Source: Gloeomargaritales cyanobacterium VI4D9 (GTDB lineage: Bacteria; Cyanobacteriota; Cyanobacteriia; Gloeomargaritales; Gloeomargaritaceae). From it: a stretch of 64,000 nt of DNA. Shown in pieces: positions 48,950-57,069 of the stretch. Made by a program: the position numbers and the translations under genes. The DNA lies in assembly GCA_927797885.1 (NCBI GenBank), contig OV696605.1, positions 1,029,157 through 1,093,156 on the forward strand, in the 5' to 3' direction. The notes beneath the pieces are model-generated. The model searched no databases and was not told the DNA's origin. It was given only the letters and a program-made list of their open reading frames with translations. Numbering within the stretch: the first letter of the stretch is position 1; each line of letters begins with the position of its first letter.

Positions 48950-49120
48950 CAAGTCGTTGGAGCGGCGTATGAAGATTGCTTGCTCCGTTTACGTGTTACA
49001 GTCTTTTCAGGGATTTTGGGGTATGGGGGAGTTGTCCATACACTGATGGGAAGGATTCGATTTGTACCCTGTAATCAACAAAAAGACTGTATCTAACGCC
49101 GCTCAACTTCACCGTTAGCC
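48944..49120 (+). other. attC site 5, associated with the toxin-antitoxin cassette
   Basis: 177 bp. Heptamers AGCTAAC (48944) and GTTAGCC (49114). Arm AAGTCGTTGGAGCGGC faces GCCGCTCAACTTCAC with one extra unpaired base, the signature of attC. The long loop between (about 130 bp) is typical of larger attC sites. Confidence 0.85.
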
Positions 49121-49207
49121 GGAACCAAGGCGGGGCGGTGCCCTGCGACCCTTGACTTTTTGAGTATTAAACTTTTATTCACTCACAATTCAAATATGAT
49201 CGCCACA

Positions 49208-50152
49208 TTAAAAACGAATCTGTAACCGAGTCACCGCCGCCCGTTTTGCCCGTTCATCCCGCCGGTCATAGCGAACTGTAGTCTGTACATTGGCATGACC
49301 CGCCAATTTTTGCACCGTCGCCACATCCACCCCCGCATCCAACAAATTGGAAATAAATGTGCGGCGCAAATCGTGGGGACTAAAAGCCGCAATCCCCGCC
49401 TGTCGCCCCCGTTTGGTGAGAATGTGCAACACCGCCTGTTCGGTCAACGCCCGCACCACCACCTGCCCCCAGCGATTCACCGGGCAGAGGAGTGCCCCGC
49501 TTTGGGTGCCCCGTAACTGTAACCACCGTTCTAACCACACATCCGCCCCCGGTGCCACATACACCAGCCGGTCCTTATTCCCTTTGCCAGCCCGCACCCG
49601 CAGGCGGTTTTCCGTCGGTTCATAGTCCTGCATTTGTAACGCCACTACCTCCGCCCGCCGCAACCCCGAACCCGCCAATAGTCCCACCAAGGTCGCATCC
49701 CGACAGCCAGCAGGGCTATGTTCCCGTTGACAAACTGCTAACAATTGATTTATTTCATCCTCACTCAACACCCGACCCCGCAATAACCGTTGCCCCTTGA
49801 CTGTGGGCAGATCAATGGTGCGGTGGTAGTCCTCCGCCGTCAGCAGTCCCAACCGCCAGCATTCCCGCAGAACCCCCCGCAGTGCCGCCAGTTGTTTGTT
49901 GACCGTCGCCGGGGCATATTGGGTCGCCAACCGGGAGCGCAACGCCGCCGTGTGGGGATACCGCAACTCCCACCAGGGAAATTCCCAAAGCCCCAACCGA
50001 CCCTGGCTACTCCACCGGGCAAGCAATTCTAACGCTTCAGAAAGGGTGCGCCGGGAACCGGGACTCAGACGGGCAAGATAAATCAAAACCGGATGGCTCT
50101 GACCGCTCAGGGATGGGTCTGTGGTGATGGGTACTAGGGAAATTGTCATCAC
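49208..50152 (-). CDS. Tyrosine recombinase, XerC/D-like
   Basis: 314 residues. An N-terminal SAM-like core-binding domain (about 20-110) precedes a catalytic domain with R (SGLRRAEV), HDLRR, AGHANV and the terminal Tyr in VRYDRR. It lacks the extra helix characteristic of integron integrases, so it is not IntI by eye. It lies 83 bases from attC 5, facing it. It may be a chromosomal recombinase or the relic of a mobile element. Confidence 0.88.
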   Translation of the reverse strand: MMTISLVPITTDPSLSGQSHPVLIYLARLSPGSRRTLSEALELLARWSSQGRLGLWEFPWWELRYPHTAALRSRLATQYAPATVNKQLAALRGVLRECWRLGLLTAEDYHRTIDLPTVKGQRLLRGRVLSEDEINQLLAVCQREHSPAGCRDATLVGLLAGSGLRRAEVVALQMQDYEPTENRLRVRAGKGNKDRLVYVAPGADVWLERWLQLRGTQSGALLCPVNRWGQVVVRALTEQAVLHILTKRGRQAGIAAFSPHDLRRTFISNLLDAGVDVATVQKLAGHANVQTTVRYDRRDERAKRAAVTRLQIRF

Positions 50153-50222
50153 GCCACCGCCAACATTTACGGGGCATTGTATCGCAAATGTATGACCAAG
50201 GATAGCCCCGCCCCTCCCGCTT

Positions 50223-51200
50223 CTAAACGGTCATCTTCGCCGTACTCAAAAGATACAAAACCGCCATGCGTACCGCCACCCCATTGCTCACCTGTTGGGA
50301 CACCAGGCTCAACTCCGGGTCATCCATGACATCGGAAGTCAGTTCCACCCCCCGATTCGCCGGACCAGGATGGAGAATTTTCACCCCCGGTTGGCACAAA
50401 GAGAGCCGTTCCCGGGTCAAGCCGTATTCCCGGTGGTACTCCCGCAGACTGGGCAAAAAATGTTGCTCCATTCGTTCCGTTTGTAAGCGCAACGCCATGA
50501 CAAAATGAGCCGATTGTAAAGCGGGAGCCAAGTCCCAATGCACCTGTACCCCCAGGGCTTGCCACTCCTTCGCAACCAACGTGGGTGGTCCCGCTAGATG
50601 AACCTCTGCGCCAGCGGCACGCAAGCTGTAGATATTAGAACGGGCGACCCGGGAGTGGAGAATATCCCCAACAATGGCAATTTTACACCCCCGCAGACTG
50701 GCTAAACTGGGTGGTTTTGCATGATTTTGACTACACAAAGTAAATAAATCCAGCAGAGCTTGGGTCGGATGTTCATGTTGCCCATCCCCGGCGTTGATCA
50801 CCCCCACCCCCGTACCCAGGTGGTCACATTCCTGGGCGATTTGGTGGGGCACACCGCTGTACTGGTGGCGGATGACCATCAGATTGGTATTCATCGCCAG
50901 CAGGGTTTTGGCTGTATCCAGGATGGTTTCCCCCTTATTCAGGGCGGAGGTGCCGGGGGAAAAGTTCAGGGTATCGGCGGAGAGGCGTTTGGCGGCGAGT
51001 TCAAAGCTGTTGCGGGTGCGGGTGGACGATTCAAAAAACAGCAGGGCAACCACCCGTCCTTGCAAGGTGGGAACCTTCGGCGTGGAGCGGCTCAGGACTT
51101 CAGCAAAACTGGCACTGGTTTGCAGGATAATCTCATACTCCCAAGGTGCCAAATCCTGCAGGGAGAGTAAATGCCGTCGTTGCCATTGGGGGCTGGTCAT
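50223..51200 (-). CDS. pyrB: Aspartate carbamoyltransferase catalytic subunit
   Basis: 325 residues from ATG 51200. Carbamoyl-phosphate loop [34 protein letters not shown], and [11 protein letters not shown] are all present. It catalyses the first committed step of pyrimidine synthesis. The start overlaps the DUF1823 gene by four bases. Confidence 0.96.
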   Translation of the reverse strand: MTSPQWQRRHLLSLQDLAPWEYEIILQTSASFAEVLSRSTPKVPTLQGRVVALLFFESSTRTRNSFELAAKRLSADTLNFSPGTSALNKGETILDTAKTLLAMNTNLMVIRHQYSGVPHQIAQECDHLGTGVGVINAGDGQHEHPTQALLDLFTLCSQNHAKPPSLASLRGCKIAIVGDILHSRVARSNIYSLRAAGAEVHLAGPPTLVAKEWQALGVQVHWDLAPALQSAHFVMALRLQTERMEQHFLPSLREYHREYGLTRERLSLCQPGVKILHPGPANRGVELTSDVMDDPELSLVSQQVSNGVAVRMAVLYLLSTAKMTV

Positions 51201-51562
51201 GGGTGGGTGCGGCGAATCCCCAGCAACCAATTCACAATCGTGGCACGGCGGGTGCGCTCCGGGGTGAGTTCCGACACCTGATAGCCGGGGAATCCTAATT
51301 CTTGTTTGAGTAATTGTTTCGCCGCCGGGGGAATACTGCGGGTGAGTTGGACAATCGCCGAGCGATCCCGGATAAAATCAGGGGGGGTGGGAAATCGTTC
51401 CCGCCAAGGGGTAGCCACCCGCTCCGTGCGCCAGGTTTGCTGGCTGGAGTCATACTCGTACCCCAGATACCCCCAGACCAATTGATTCACCTCATGCGCC
51501 GGGAGCCGTTCCTGGAGAATGTCCCACAACAGCGTATCGGTTAATTTGGTTGTGTTACCCAT
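51197..51562 (-). CDS. DUF1823 family protein
   Basis: 121 residues, small and soluble ([36 protein letters not shown]). The family is restricted to cyanobacteria and plants, with unknown function. Four-base overlap with pyrB shows co-translation. Divergent from the glutaredoxin-like gene, with 22 bases between starts. Confidence 0.75.
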   Translation of the reverse strand: MGNTTKLTDTLLWDILQERLPAHEVNQLVWGYLGYEYDSSQQTWRTERVATPWRERFPTPPDFIRDRSAIVQLTRSIPPAAKQLLKQELGFPGYQVSELTPERTRRATIVNWLLGIRRTHP

Positions 51563-51584
51563 TGACGTACCTATTCACAATGTC

Positions 51585-51860
51585 ATGACCCTGCCCCATC
51601 TCGTGCTTTATGGTAAACCCGGTTGTCACCTGTGTGCGGGACTACGGGAAAAATTAGTTGAGATTGCGCCGGAATTATTTACCCTGACGGAGCGGGACAT
51701 TACCACCAATGCCCAATGGTGGCAGAAATATCAGTATGAAATTCCCGTGCTGACCCTGATGCGGGGAGAACAGGAAATTCCCTTGCCCCGTTTGTCCCCC
51801 CGTTTATCGGCGCAACAATGCCGTCAGTATCTGGCAAATTGGTTGGCGATAAAGAATTAA
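51585..51860 (+). CDS. Glutaredoxin-like protein
   Basis: 91 residues from ATG 51585. Thioredoxin fold with an active-site-like CHLC in YGKPGCHLCAGL and the cis-Pro in YEIPVLTL. Members are short, DUF836-type glutaredoxin-like proteins; redox partner unknown. Confidence 0.8.
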   Translation: MTLPHLVLYGKPGCHLCAGLREKLVEIAPELFTLTERDITTNAQWWQKYQYEIPVLTLMRGEQEIPLPRLSPRLSAQQCRQYLANWLAIKN

Positions 51861-51864
51861 GCCA

Positions 51865-51962
51865 TAGCAATCCTAAATGAGAATGGAACAGGGGTCGCAG
51901 GGGCACTGCCCCCGCATTTGGTTCTGGAAAATTTTGTTGGTTAATCAAATAGGATTGCTATA
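51865..51962. repeat. R2 palindromic repeat, copy 7 (compact, complete)
   Basis: About 98 bp with intact ends ATAGCAATCCTAAATGAGA and AATAGGATTGCTATAG around GGGGTCGCAGGGGCACTG. Its right end overlaps the crtD stop codon, so insertion created the present C-terminus of that protein. Confidence 0.82.
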
Positions 51963-53502
51963 GTTCTAAACAACCCTGCGATTCACATGAATCCTCTGGA
52001 ACTGCCACATAACGTTTGGACTGTTGCCCACTGGCAAGAATTTGCCCCACCGCCTGCACGGCGGCATAACTCACCCCGGCGGTGCCTTCCCCCGGATGCA
52101 CCGAATCCCCCACCAACCACAGGTGCCGGATCGGCGTGCGGGTTGCCAAGCCCCACGGACCAAAAGTATGCACCCGCTGCCCAATGCCCCCCACCATGCC
52201 CTGGGTGCGAGCCGTATAGCGGGCAAACGTCCGGGGGGTCGCCGCTTCCCAGTGAAGCACTTGTCCCGGGGATAAATCAAAAAATTCCCCCAGCCGTGCC
52301 AGGGCTTGCGCCGTGTACTGCTGTTTTAATGCGTCATAATCCCCCTGTTGCCACCGGTGAATCGCCGTAAAGGATGAAGCAATGATTGTCGCCATGCCCG
52401 CCGGTGCCCGCCCATCCCCCGGTTGGCTGACCGAGACAAACAGGGAATTATTTTCCCCAATCTCCCCCTGGGCATCGTACATAAATTGTAAATGCAGAGG
52501 ACAGCCTGCTGGAATCGCCGACTGTTTCACCCCCAGATACAGAACAAAGCACCCGGAAGCAGGGGGCAACCCGGCAATCCGCTGGCGATACCCCTCAGGC
52601 GCCGCATCCCCGAGTAACCGCACCAAATCCGCCGCCGTCACATTCGCCACCAGGTGATCCACTGGCTCGTACCAACCTTTACCCCGCTGATTTTCTACCC
52701 ACACCCCCCGCACCTGCCCCCGCTCTACGGTGATTGCCGTCACCCGATGCCGCCGCCGCACCCGTCCCCCCCACTTCTGCAAGCCCTGGAGCAACCCCTG
52801 GCTCAAAACCTGCATACTGCCGTGCAAATGCTGTAAACCCTGGGGGCTATGCGCCACTCCCAAAGCCGTTGCCCCGTATAACAAAGCCGTTTCATCAGCA
52901 TTACATTGTGAATATAATTTTAACTGCATATCCAAAAAGGTTTGCAAGCGGCGATCCCCCCCCAGACCGAAAAGTTGTAATGCCTGCCCTACCGTGAGCA
53001 GGGCTAGGGGACTGATGAGCAGGGTATCCCCGTCCAACGCCCGCACCAATTGCCCCCAATCCCCCCAGGAGCGGGGCGGAATCACCGGTTGCCGCTGTTG
53101 AAATTGCCAGCCCACCGCAAACAGCCAATCCAGCCCCTGCCAAAACCGTTCACTCCCAGGGAATTGCCGTTGTCGCTCCGCCCGCCACCGTTCCGGGTCA
53201 CGCCACACCCGCACCGGCTCCGATTCCCCCGGCAAATACACCGCACAAGCCGGGTCGCACCATACCCCCGGCGGGACAGGCACCCCCAACTCCGTAAAGA
53301 CTTTGTAATGAATCCCCTCCGGTTCCAAACCCGCCACCTGGGTTGCCCCCACGTCAAAGGTAAACCCACCCCGCCGGAAGGTGGACGCACACCCCCCCAC
53401 CTGCGCCGCCTGCTCCCACACCACCACCTCAAAGCCCCGGCGAGCCAACAAAGCCGCCGCCGTCAAACCCCCGATCCCCGCCCCAATCACGCCGATTCTC
53501 AT
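51958..53502 (-). CDS. crtD: C-3',4' desaturase-like carotenoid oxidoreductase (CrtD)
   Basis: 514-residue FAD-dependent oxidoreductase: Rossmann motif GAGIGGLTAAALLARRG, GGCASTFRRGGFTFDVGATQ, and C-terminal WLVGDSVHPGEGTAGV. It matches cyanobacterial CrtD, which desaturates carotenoid end groups in myxol synthesis, with CruF as its pathway partner. The last few residues (CLEL and TAG) come from the R2 repeat junction. Confidence 0.87.
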   Translation of the reverse strand: MRIGVIGAGIGGLTAAALLARRGFEVVVWEQAAQVGGCASTFRRGGFTFDVGATQVAGLEPEGIHYKVFTELGVPVPPGVWCDPACAVYLPGESEPVRVWRDPERWRAERQRQFPGSERFWQGLDWLFAVGWQFQQRQPVIPPRSWGDWGQLVRALDGDTLLISPLALLTVGQALQLFGLGGDRRLQTFLDMQLKLYSQCNADETALLYGATALGVAHSPQGLQHLHGSMQVLSQGLLQGLQKWGGRVRRRHRVTAITVERGQVRGVWVENQRGKGWYEPVDHLVANVTAADLVRLLGDAAPEGYRQRIAGLPPASGCFVLYLGVKQSAIPAGCPLHLQFMYDAQGEIGENNSLFVSVSQPGDGRAPAGMATIIASSFTAIHRWQQGDYDALKQQYTAQALARLGEFFDLSPGQVLHWEAATPRTFARYTARTQGMVGGIGQRVHTFGPWGLATRTPIRHLWLVGDSVHPGEGTAGVSYAAVQAVGQILASGQQSKRYVAVPEDSCESQGCLEL

Positions 53503-53901
53503 GATTTTTGTTACAAAAGTTTACTTTTCTTTGATCTTAACGTATCCATGCGGGTGCAACTTTCCAACGTCAGGGCTGTAGGTATTCCTTCCCATCGGAC
53601 GGGTCGCTAGGGAAAGACACAGTCATAGAACCATTCTCAATCGGTAAAAAAATTTATGAATCCTGGGTGTCGAGTCGTTTTCAGTGACCTGTCGTGGTAA
53701 CACTACACCAATAATCTTGGATTTAATCCAGGAATTTTAGTAATTACTTTGTACCAATACAAGCAATCTAGCAAATTCTCGGAAATAGTTTTTTCATCTA
53801 TTGTTGCAAGTAAGCATAATGCGTTAAGGTGGTCTAGCTTTTGATGAAAAAAGGGGTATAATTTGCCAGGAATTGACTAATTTTGCTGTAGGAGTCGTGC
53901 C
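53503..53901. other. Upstream region of the tandem YtaF/MntP-like genes
   Basis: 400 bases without a gene. A small hairpin (CTTGGATTTAATCCAGG near 53718-53734) and a promoter -10 TATAAT (53857) are visible. I looked for a manganese (yybP-ykoY) riboswitch consensus and did not find one. Confidence 0.5.
53857..53862 (+). promoter_or_regulatory. Putative -10 element (TATAAT)
   Basis: TATAAT, 39 bases before the ATG at 53902; an AGGAG ribosome binding site precedes the ATG by about 8 bases. A -35 is not obvious. Confidence 0.5.
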
Positions 53902-54495
53902 ATGAATGAAGTTGTTGCTTACCTACTTTTGGGGGTTGCCACCAACATTGACAATATGATCATTGGCACGGCCTATGGTCTCAAGCGGCACCGGATTGAT
54001 TTTATCAACAATGTGATGATTGGTTGCCTGAATGGGGCGGCTACCTTTATTTCAGTATTAATTGGGGATTTTTTACGGCGATTTTTGACCCCACAGGTGG
54101 GGGAATTGTTAGGGGGATTGGTCTTTTTGACGTTGGGTTTTTTGACCATTGCGGAAACCTACATGATGGATCAAGAACTAGAGGCAGAGGGGGAATTACA
54201 ACCGGACAATATTAAATCTGGTTATGTCCGAGTATCTCGCCAGGAAGCCTTTGGGTTGGGGTTGGGGTTGAGTGTGACCAATATCGCCGGGGGCGTGGGG
54301 GCGGGATTGGCGGGATTTGAGGTGGTGCGGATGACCCTTTTAATGTTTACCTTCAGCATTTTACCCATTTCCCTGGGGCAATGGATTGGTCAACATACCG
54401 CCTCTAAATTTCCCCAGCGGTGGGCAAATATCACAGCCGCCACAGTGCTTACCGGGTTTGGCATTTGGAAATTGATTGGGGGGGTGATGTCCTAA
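53902..54495 (+). CDS. YtaF/MntP-like membrane protein, paralogue 1
   Basis: 197 residues, about six helices in two repeats. GVATNIDNMIIGTAYGLK at the N-terminus and GLGLSVTNIAGGVGAGLAGF in the second half resemble the MntP/YtaF fold, where acidic residues in helices 1 and 4 carry Mn2+. The first repeat keeps Asp (NIDN); the second has Asn (TNIAGG). A metal exporter role is possible, but the substrate is unproven. A close paralogue follows in the same direction. Confidence 0.72.
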   Translation: MNEVVAYLLLGVATNIDNMIIGTAYGLKRHRIDFINNVMIGCLNGAATFISVLIGDFLRRFLTPQVGELLGGLVFLTLGFLTIAETYMMDQELEAEGELQPDNIKSGYVRVSRQEAFGLGLGLSVTNIAGGVGAGLAGFEVVRMTLLMFTFSILPISLGQWIGQHTASKFPQRWANITAATVLTGFGIWKLIGGVMS

Positions 54496-54620
54496 GCAAA
54501 ATAGTTATTCACTGGGGAATTTTCCCTGAATGGGGATTTCCTAACCGCTTTGGCTAAAATGGCAGTCAAATACAAGTATTAGCAGTGACGATGACCTAAG
54601 TTCAACCAGGAGACCTAAGG

Positions 54621-55226
54621 ATGAATGGGATGCCCATAGTATTAACTTACTTGCTCTTAGGGGTAGCGACGAATATTGACAATTTGATTATTGGCACCAC
54701 CTATGGGTTACGGGGCAAACGGATCAATTTTCTGGGCAATTTAATGATTGGGATATGTAATGCGTCGGCTACATTTTTTTCGGTACTTGCTGGGGATTTT
54801 CTGCGCCAGTTTTTGAGGGAATCCGTAGGGGAATTGCTAGGGGGTTTGGCTTTTTTGACCTTGGGCATATTGACCGTTTGGGAAGTTTATTTAGCAGAAC
54901 AATCGGTGGAGGCACAGGTGGAGGATGGGTTCCCGCCGGTGGTACCGGTACGGGTCTCTTACCGGGAAGCGGGGGCGGTGGGGTTGGGGACTGCCGTTAG
55001 CAATTTAGCCGGTGGGGTGGGGGCGGGGCTGGCGGGCTTTGACCCGGGGCGGATGACGCTCCTGATGTTTGTCTTTAGCATCCTGCCCATCTCCCTGGGA
55101 CAATGGCTGGGGCAAAACACCCGGGCGAAATTTCCCCAGGCGTGGGCAAATGTCACGGCGGCAGTGGTGCTGATGGGATTTGGGATGTGGAAATTGGTGC
55201 AAGGAGCGCACGGCATTGGGAGCTAG
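54621..55226 (+). CDS. YtaF/MntP-like membrane protein, paralogue 2
   Basis: 201 residues, similar to the previous protein over its length (GVATNIDNLIIGTTYGLR; AVSNLAGGVGAGLAGF). Also preceded by a purine-rich site (CCAGGAGACCTAAGG). A tandem duplicate 125 bases downstream of the first suggests a heteromeric pair or dosage duplication. Confidence 0.72.
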   Translation: MNGMPIVLTYLLLGVATNIDNLIIGTTYGLRGKRINFLGNLMIGICNASATFFSVLAGDFLRQFLRESVGELLGGLAFLTLGILTVWEVYLAEQSVEAQVEDGFPPVVPVRVSYREAGAVGLGTAVSNLAGGVGAGLAGFDPGRMTLLMFVFSILPISLGQWLGQNTRAKFPQAWANVTAAVVLMGFGMWKLVQGAHGIGS

Positions 55227-55836
55227 GACTGCTGATCGGGAAGGGGTCGTCAAATACCGGGTGGTTCATCAACCGGGTGCGCCTCTGGACTGGGCAGACC
55301 TCCAGCTTTTGGAATCCTGGCGGCAACGGTTACAGCAACAGGGCTGGTTGGGGCAGTACCCGGACGGGGTGAGCTATGGGAATGTCAGCCAACGCCATCC
55401 CCAAGGTGGGTTAGTCATCACGGCGACCCAGGTGGCGCATTGGGTAGCATTAACTTGTGCTGATTATGTACACGTGACCGATTACGACCCAGCGACCCAT
55501 ACCCTCACTGTCATCGGTTCTACCTGTGCCAGTAGCGAAGCCCCCACCCACTGGGCAATTTACCAACTGGACCCCCGGATTCAGGTCGTGTTTCATATTC
55601 ACTGCCCTACCCTCTGGACGCAATTACTGCAACAGCCGGAGATGCCCCGCACCCCGCCGGAGATTCCCTACGGCACGCAGGCGATGGCGCAGGCGATCCG
55701 GGAACTCTATCCCCATGACCCCTTTGAGCGCAATTGCTTTGTCATGGCGGGTCACCAAGACGGTATCTTTAGTTTTGGGCGCACGGCGGCGGAGGCAGGG
55801 CAGGTGCTTTTTGCCCATGCTAAACTAAAGCTCTGA
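55180..55836 (+). CDS. Class II aldolase/adducin-like protein
   Basis: 218 residues. The aldolase II fold shows VFHIHCPT (metal-binding histidines), DYVHVTDYDP and NVSQRHPQGG. Such proteins are aldolases, epimerases or MtnB-like dehydratases; this one cannot be assigned. The opening ATG lies inside the previous gene; GTG 55261 is an alternative start (VHQPGAPLDWADL). The stop is two bases before tRNA-Leu. Confidence 0.72.
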   Translation: MGCGNWCKERTALGARTADREGVVKYRVVHQPGAPLDWADLQLLESWRQRLQQQGWLGQYPDGVSYGNVSQRHPQGGLVITATQVAHWVALTCADYVHVTDYDPATHTLTVIGSTCASSEAPTHWAIYQLDPRIQVVFHIHCPTLWTQLLQQPEMPRTPPEIPYGTQAMAQAIRELYPHDPFERNCFVMAGHQDGIFSFGRTAAEAGQVLFAHAKLKL

Positions 55837-55838
55837 AT

Positions 55839-55919
55839 GCGGATGTGGCGGAATTGGTATACGCGCACGTTTGAGGGGCGTGTGGCTTTGCCTTGCGAGT
55901 TCGAGTCTCGCCATCCGCA
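55839..55919 (+). tRNA. tRNA-Leu (anticodon GAG)
   Basis: 81 nt with the class II long variable arm. Acceptor GCGGATG/CATCCGC, anticodon stem CACGT/GCGTG enclosing loop TTGAGGG (anticodon GAG), T arm GCGAG-TTCGAGT-CTCGC. Confidence 0.93.
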
Positions 55920-56196
55920 TCAGATTCTGAAACCTCTTGCAAGAGAAATGGGGTATGGCGGGTTGGTGCTGTAAAATTCGCTGTAGGGATGGCCAGAATC
56001 TCTTGTGTTGGCGGACTTTTCTAAATTAAGATTTGAGAGTTTCAAGTAAGTAATGCTAGCATTGAATCCCTCATTGAATTACAGTCTGTTCACAAATTAA
56101 AGGATACAAAAAATTGTGTTTCCAAGGCTTGACCTAAGTAGGGTTTAGAGCAAGCGAGTTTACAACCGTATCCCGTAACCCCTTAATAGGCTGTAA

Positions 56197-56290
56197 TATA
56201 GCAATCCTACTTGATTTACAAACAAGAATTTTCCAGAACCATACACCGCAGGTGCTTCTTTGACGGGGGCGGTGCCCCTGCGACCTATTT
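56197..56290. repeat. R2 palindromic repeat, copy 8 (one end)
   Basis: Left end TATAGCAATCCTACTTGATT and core GGGCGGTGCCCCTGCGACC. The other end is replaced by TTTTTAGAAGTGCCC, a sequence also found near 6600 and 58070. The surrounding gap (55920-56426) holds no gene. Confidence 0.68.
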
Positions 56291-56426
56291 TTAGAAGTGC
56301 CCTATGATTATTACGAATAGTAACGAAATTTTTGCTTACTCTTGACCTTGCATCCCGGTACAACCATGTAATGTGGTTGTGATATTAATCAATCTCACTC
56401 ACCTATGCGCTCTGGAGGTATCACGA

Positions 56427-56579
56427 ATGGTAAAGCCAATGATTGACCCTACCCATCCCTTGATCTGTCAAGTGCTGACCCGCAAACCAATCCCACGGCG
56501 GCCTGAACACCTCCAGCGGCTCTTGCAAATCCTGGATGCGGGGATCATGGATCACAAACCCTTGCCGCCCCGTGGTTGA
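56427..56579 (+). CDS. Small conserved-looking protein upstream of ybeY
   Basis: 50 residues from ATG 56427 with a good GGAGG ribosome site. No domain recognised (PMIDPTHPLICQVLTRKP). Its stop overlaps the GTG start of ybeY (GTGGTTGA), so the two are translationally coupled and this is probably a real gene. Confidence 0.6.
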   Translation: MVKPMIDPTHPLICQVLTRKPIPRRPEHLQRLLQILDAGIMDHKPLPPRG

Positions 56580-57069
56580 ACTGGAATTAGACCTGACCTG
56601 GCACCAGGTTGACCCCGCCGAGTGGAATTTGCCCTGGCAGGTATGGTTGACCGAATGGTTGACGGTGTTGAATCCGCCCCCGGCACCCCGCTACGAAATA
56701 GGCTTGCGGCTCACCGATGACCAGGAAATTCAGACCCTTAACCGGGATTATCGGGGTTATAACACTCCTACGGATGTGTTGGCCTTTAGTGCCCTGGAAA
56801 CGGGGATGCCCATTGTCCCAGATGCGCCACTATTTCTCGGGGATATTGTGATTTCCATCCCGACGGCTCAACGGCAAGCGGTGATGGGGCAAGTGACCCA
56901 GGAATTGGCCTGGCTGGTAGCCCATGGACTCTTACATCTGCTGGGGTGGGATCACCCCGATGCCCCCCGATTGGACCAAATGCTGACCCAGCAACGGAGA
57001 TTGTTAGAACAGGTTGGCCTGACTGCTCCACAGCCCCACCGCCAGGAGACCCCCTCCAAAGGCGTGTAA
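56572..57069 (+). CDS. ybeY: Endoribonuclease YbeY
   Basis: 165 residues from GTG 56572. Carries the zinc-binding motif HGLLHLLGWDHPD and the upstream region RDYRGYNTPTDVLAF, both standard for YbeY (16S rRNA maturation and ribosome quality control). Its last 66 bases run antisense to the end of menA. Confidence 0.9.
   Translation: MVELELDLTWHQVDPAEWNLPWQVWLTEWLTVLNPPPAPRYEIGLRLTDDQEIQTLNRDYRGYNTPTDVLAFSALETGMPIVPDAPLFLGDIVISIPTAQRQAVMGQVTQELAWLVAHGLLHLLGWDHPDAPRLDQMLTQQRRLLEQVGLTAPQPHRQETPSKGV

Larger units (their letters stand above)
48273..49114 (+). mobile_element. Solitary integron cassette with a toxin-antitoxin pair
   Basis: The left edge is G|TTAGCT (48272-48278). The right side is an attC whose left heptamer AGCTAAC is its exact complement, and the right junction is G|TTAGCC at 49114. 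Removing the cassette rejoins a plain G|TTAGCC sequence. No attC or attI is seen to the left, so this looks like insertion at a secondary GTT site. Confidence 0.82.

Noticed and set aside
49208-50152. Integron integrase IntI
   Set aside because: The catalytic residues fit tyrosine recombinases in general, but the IntI-specific additional segment is not visible, so it was called XerC/D-like.
53503-53901. Manganese riboswitch (yybP-ykoY) before the YtaF/MntP-like genes
   Set aside because: The conserved loop sequences of that riboswitch could not be found; only a short hairpin and a -10 element are visible.
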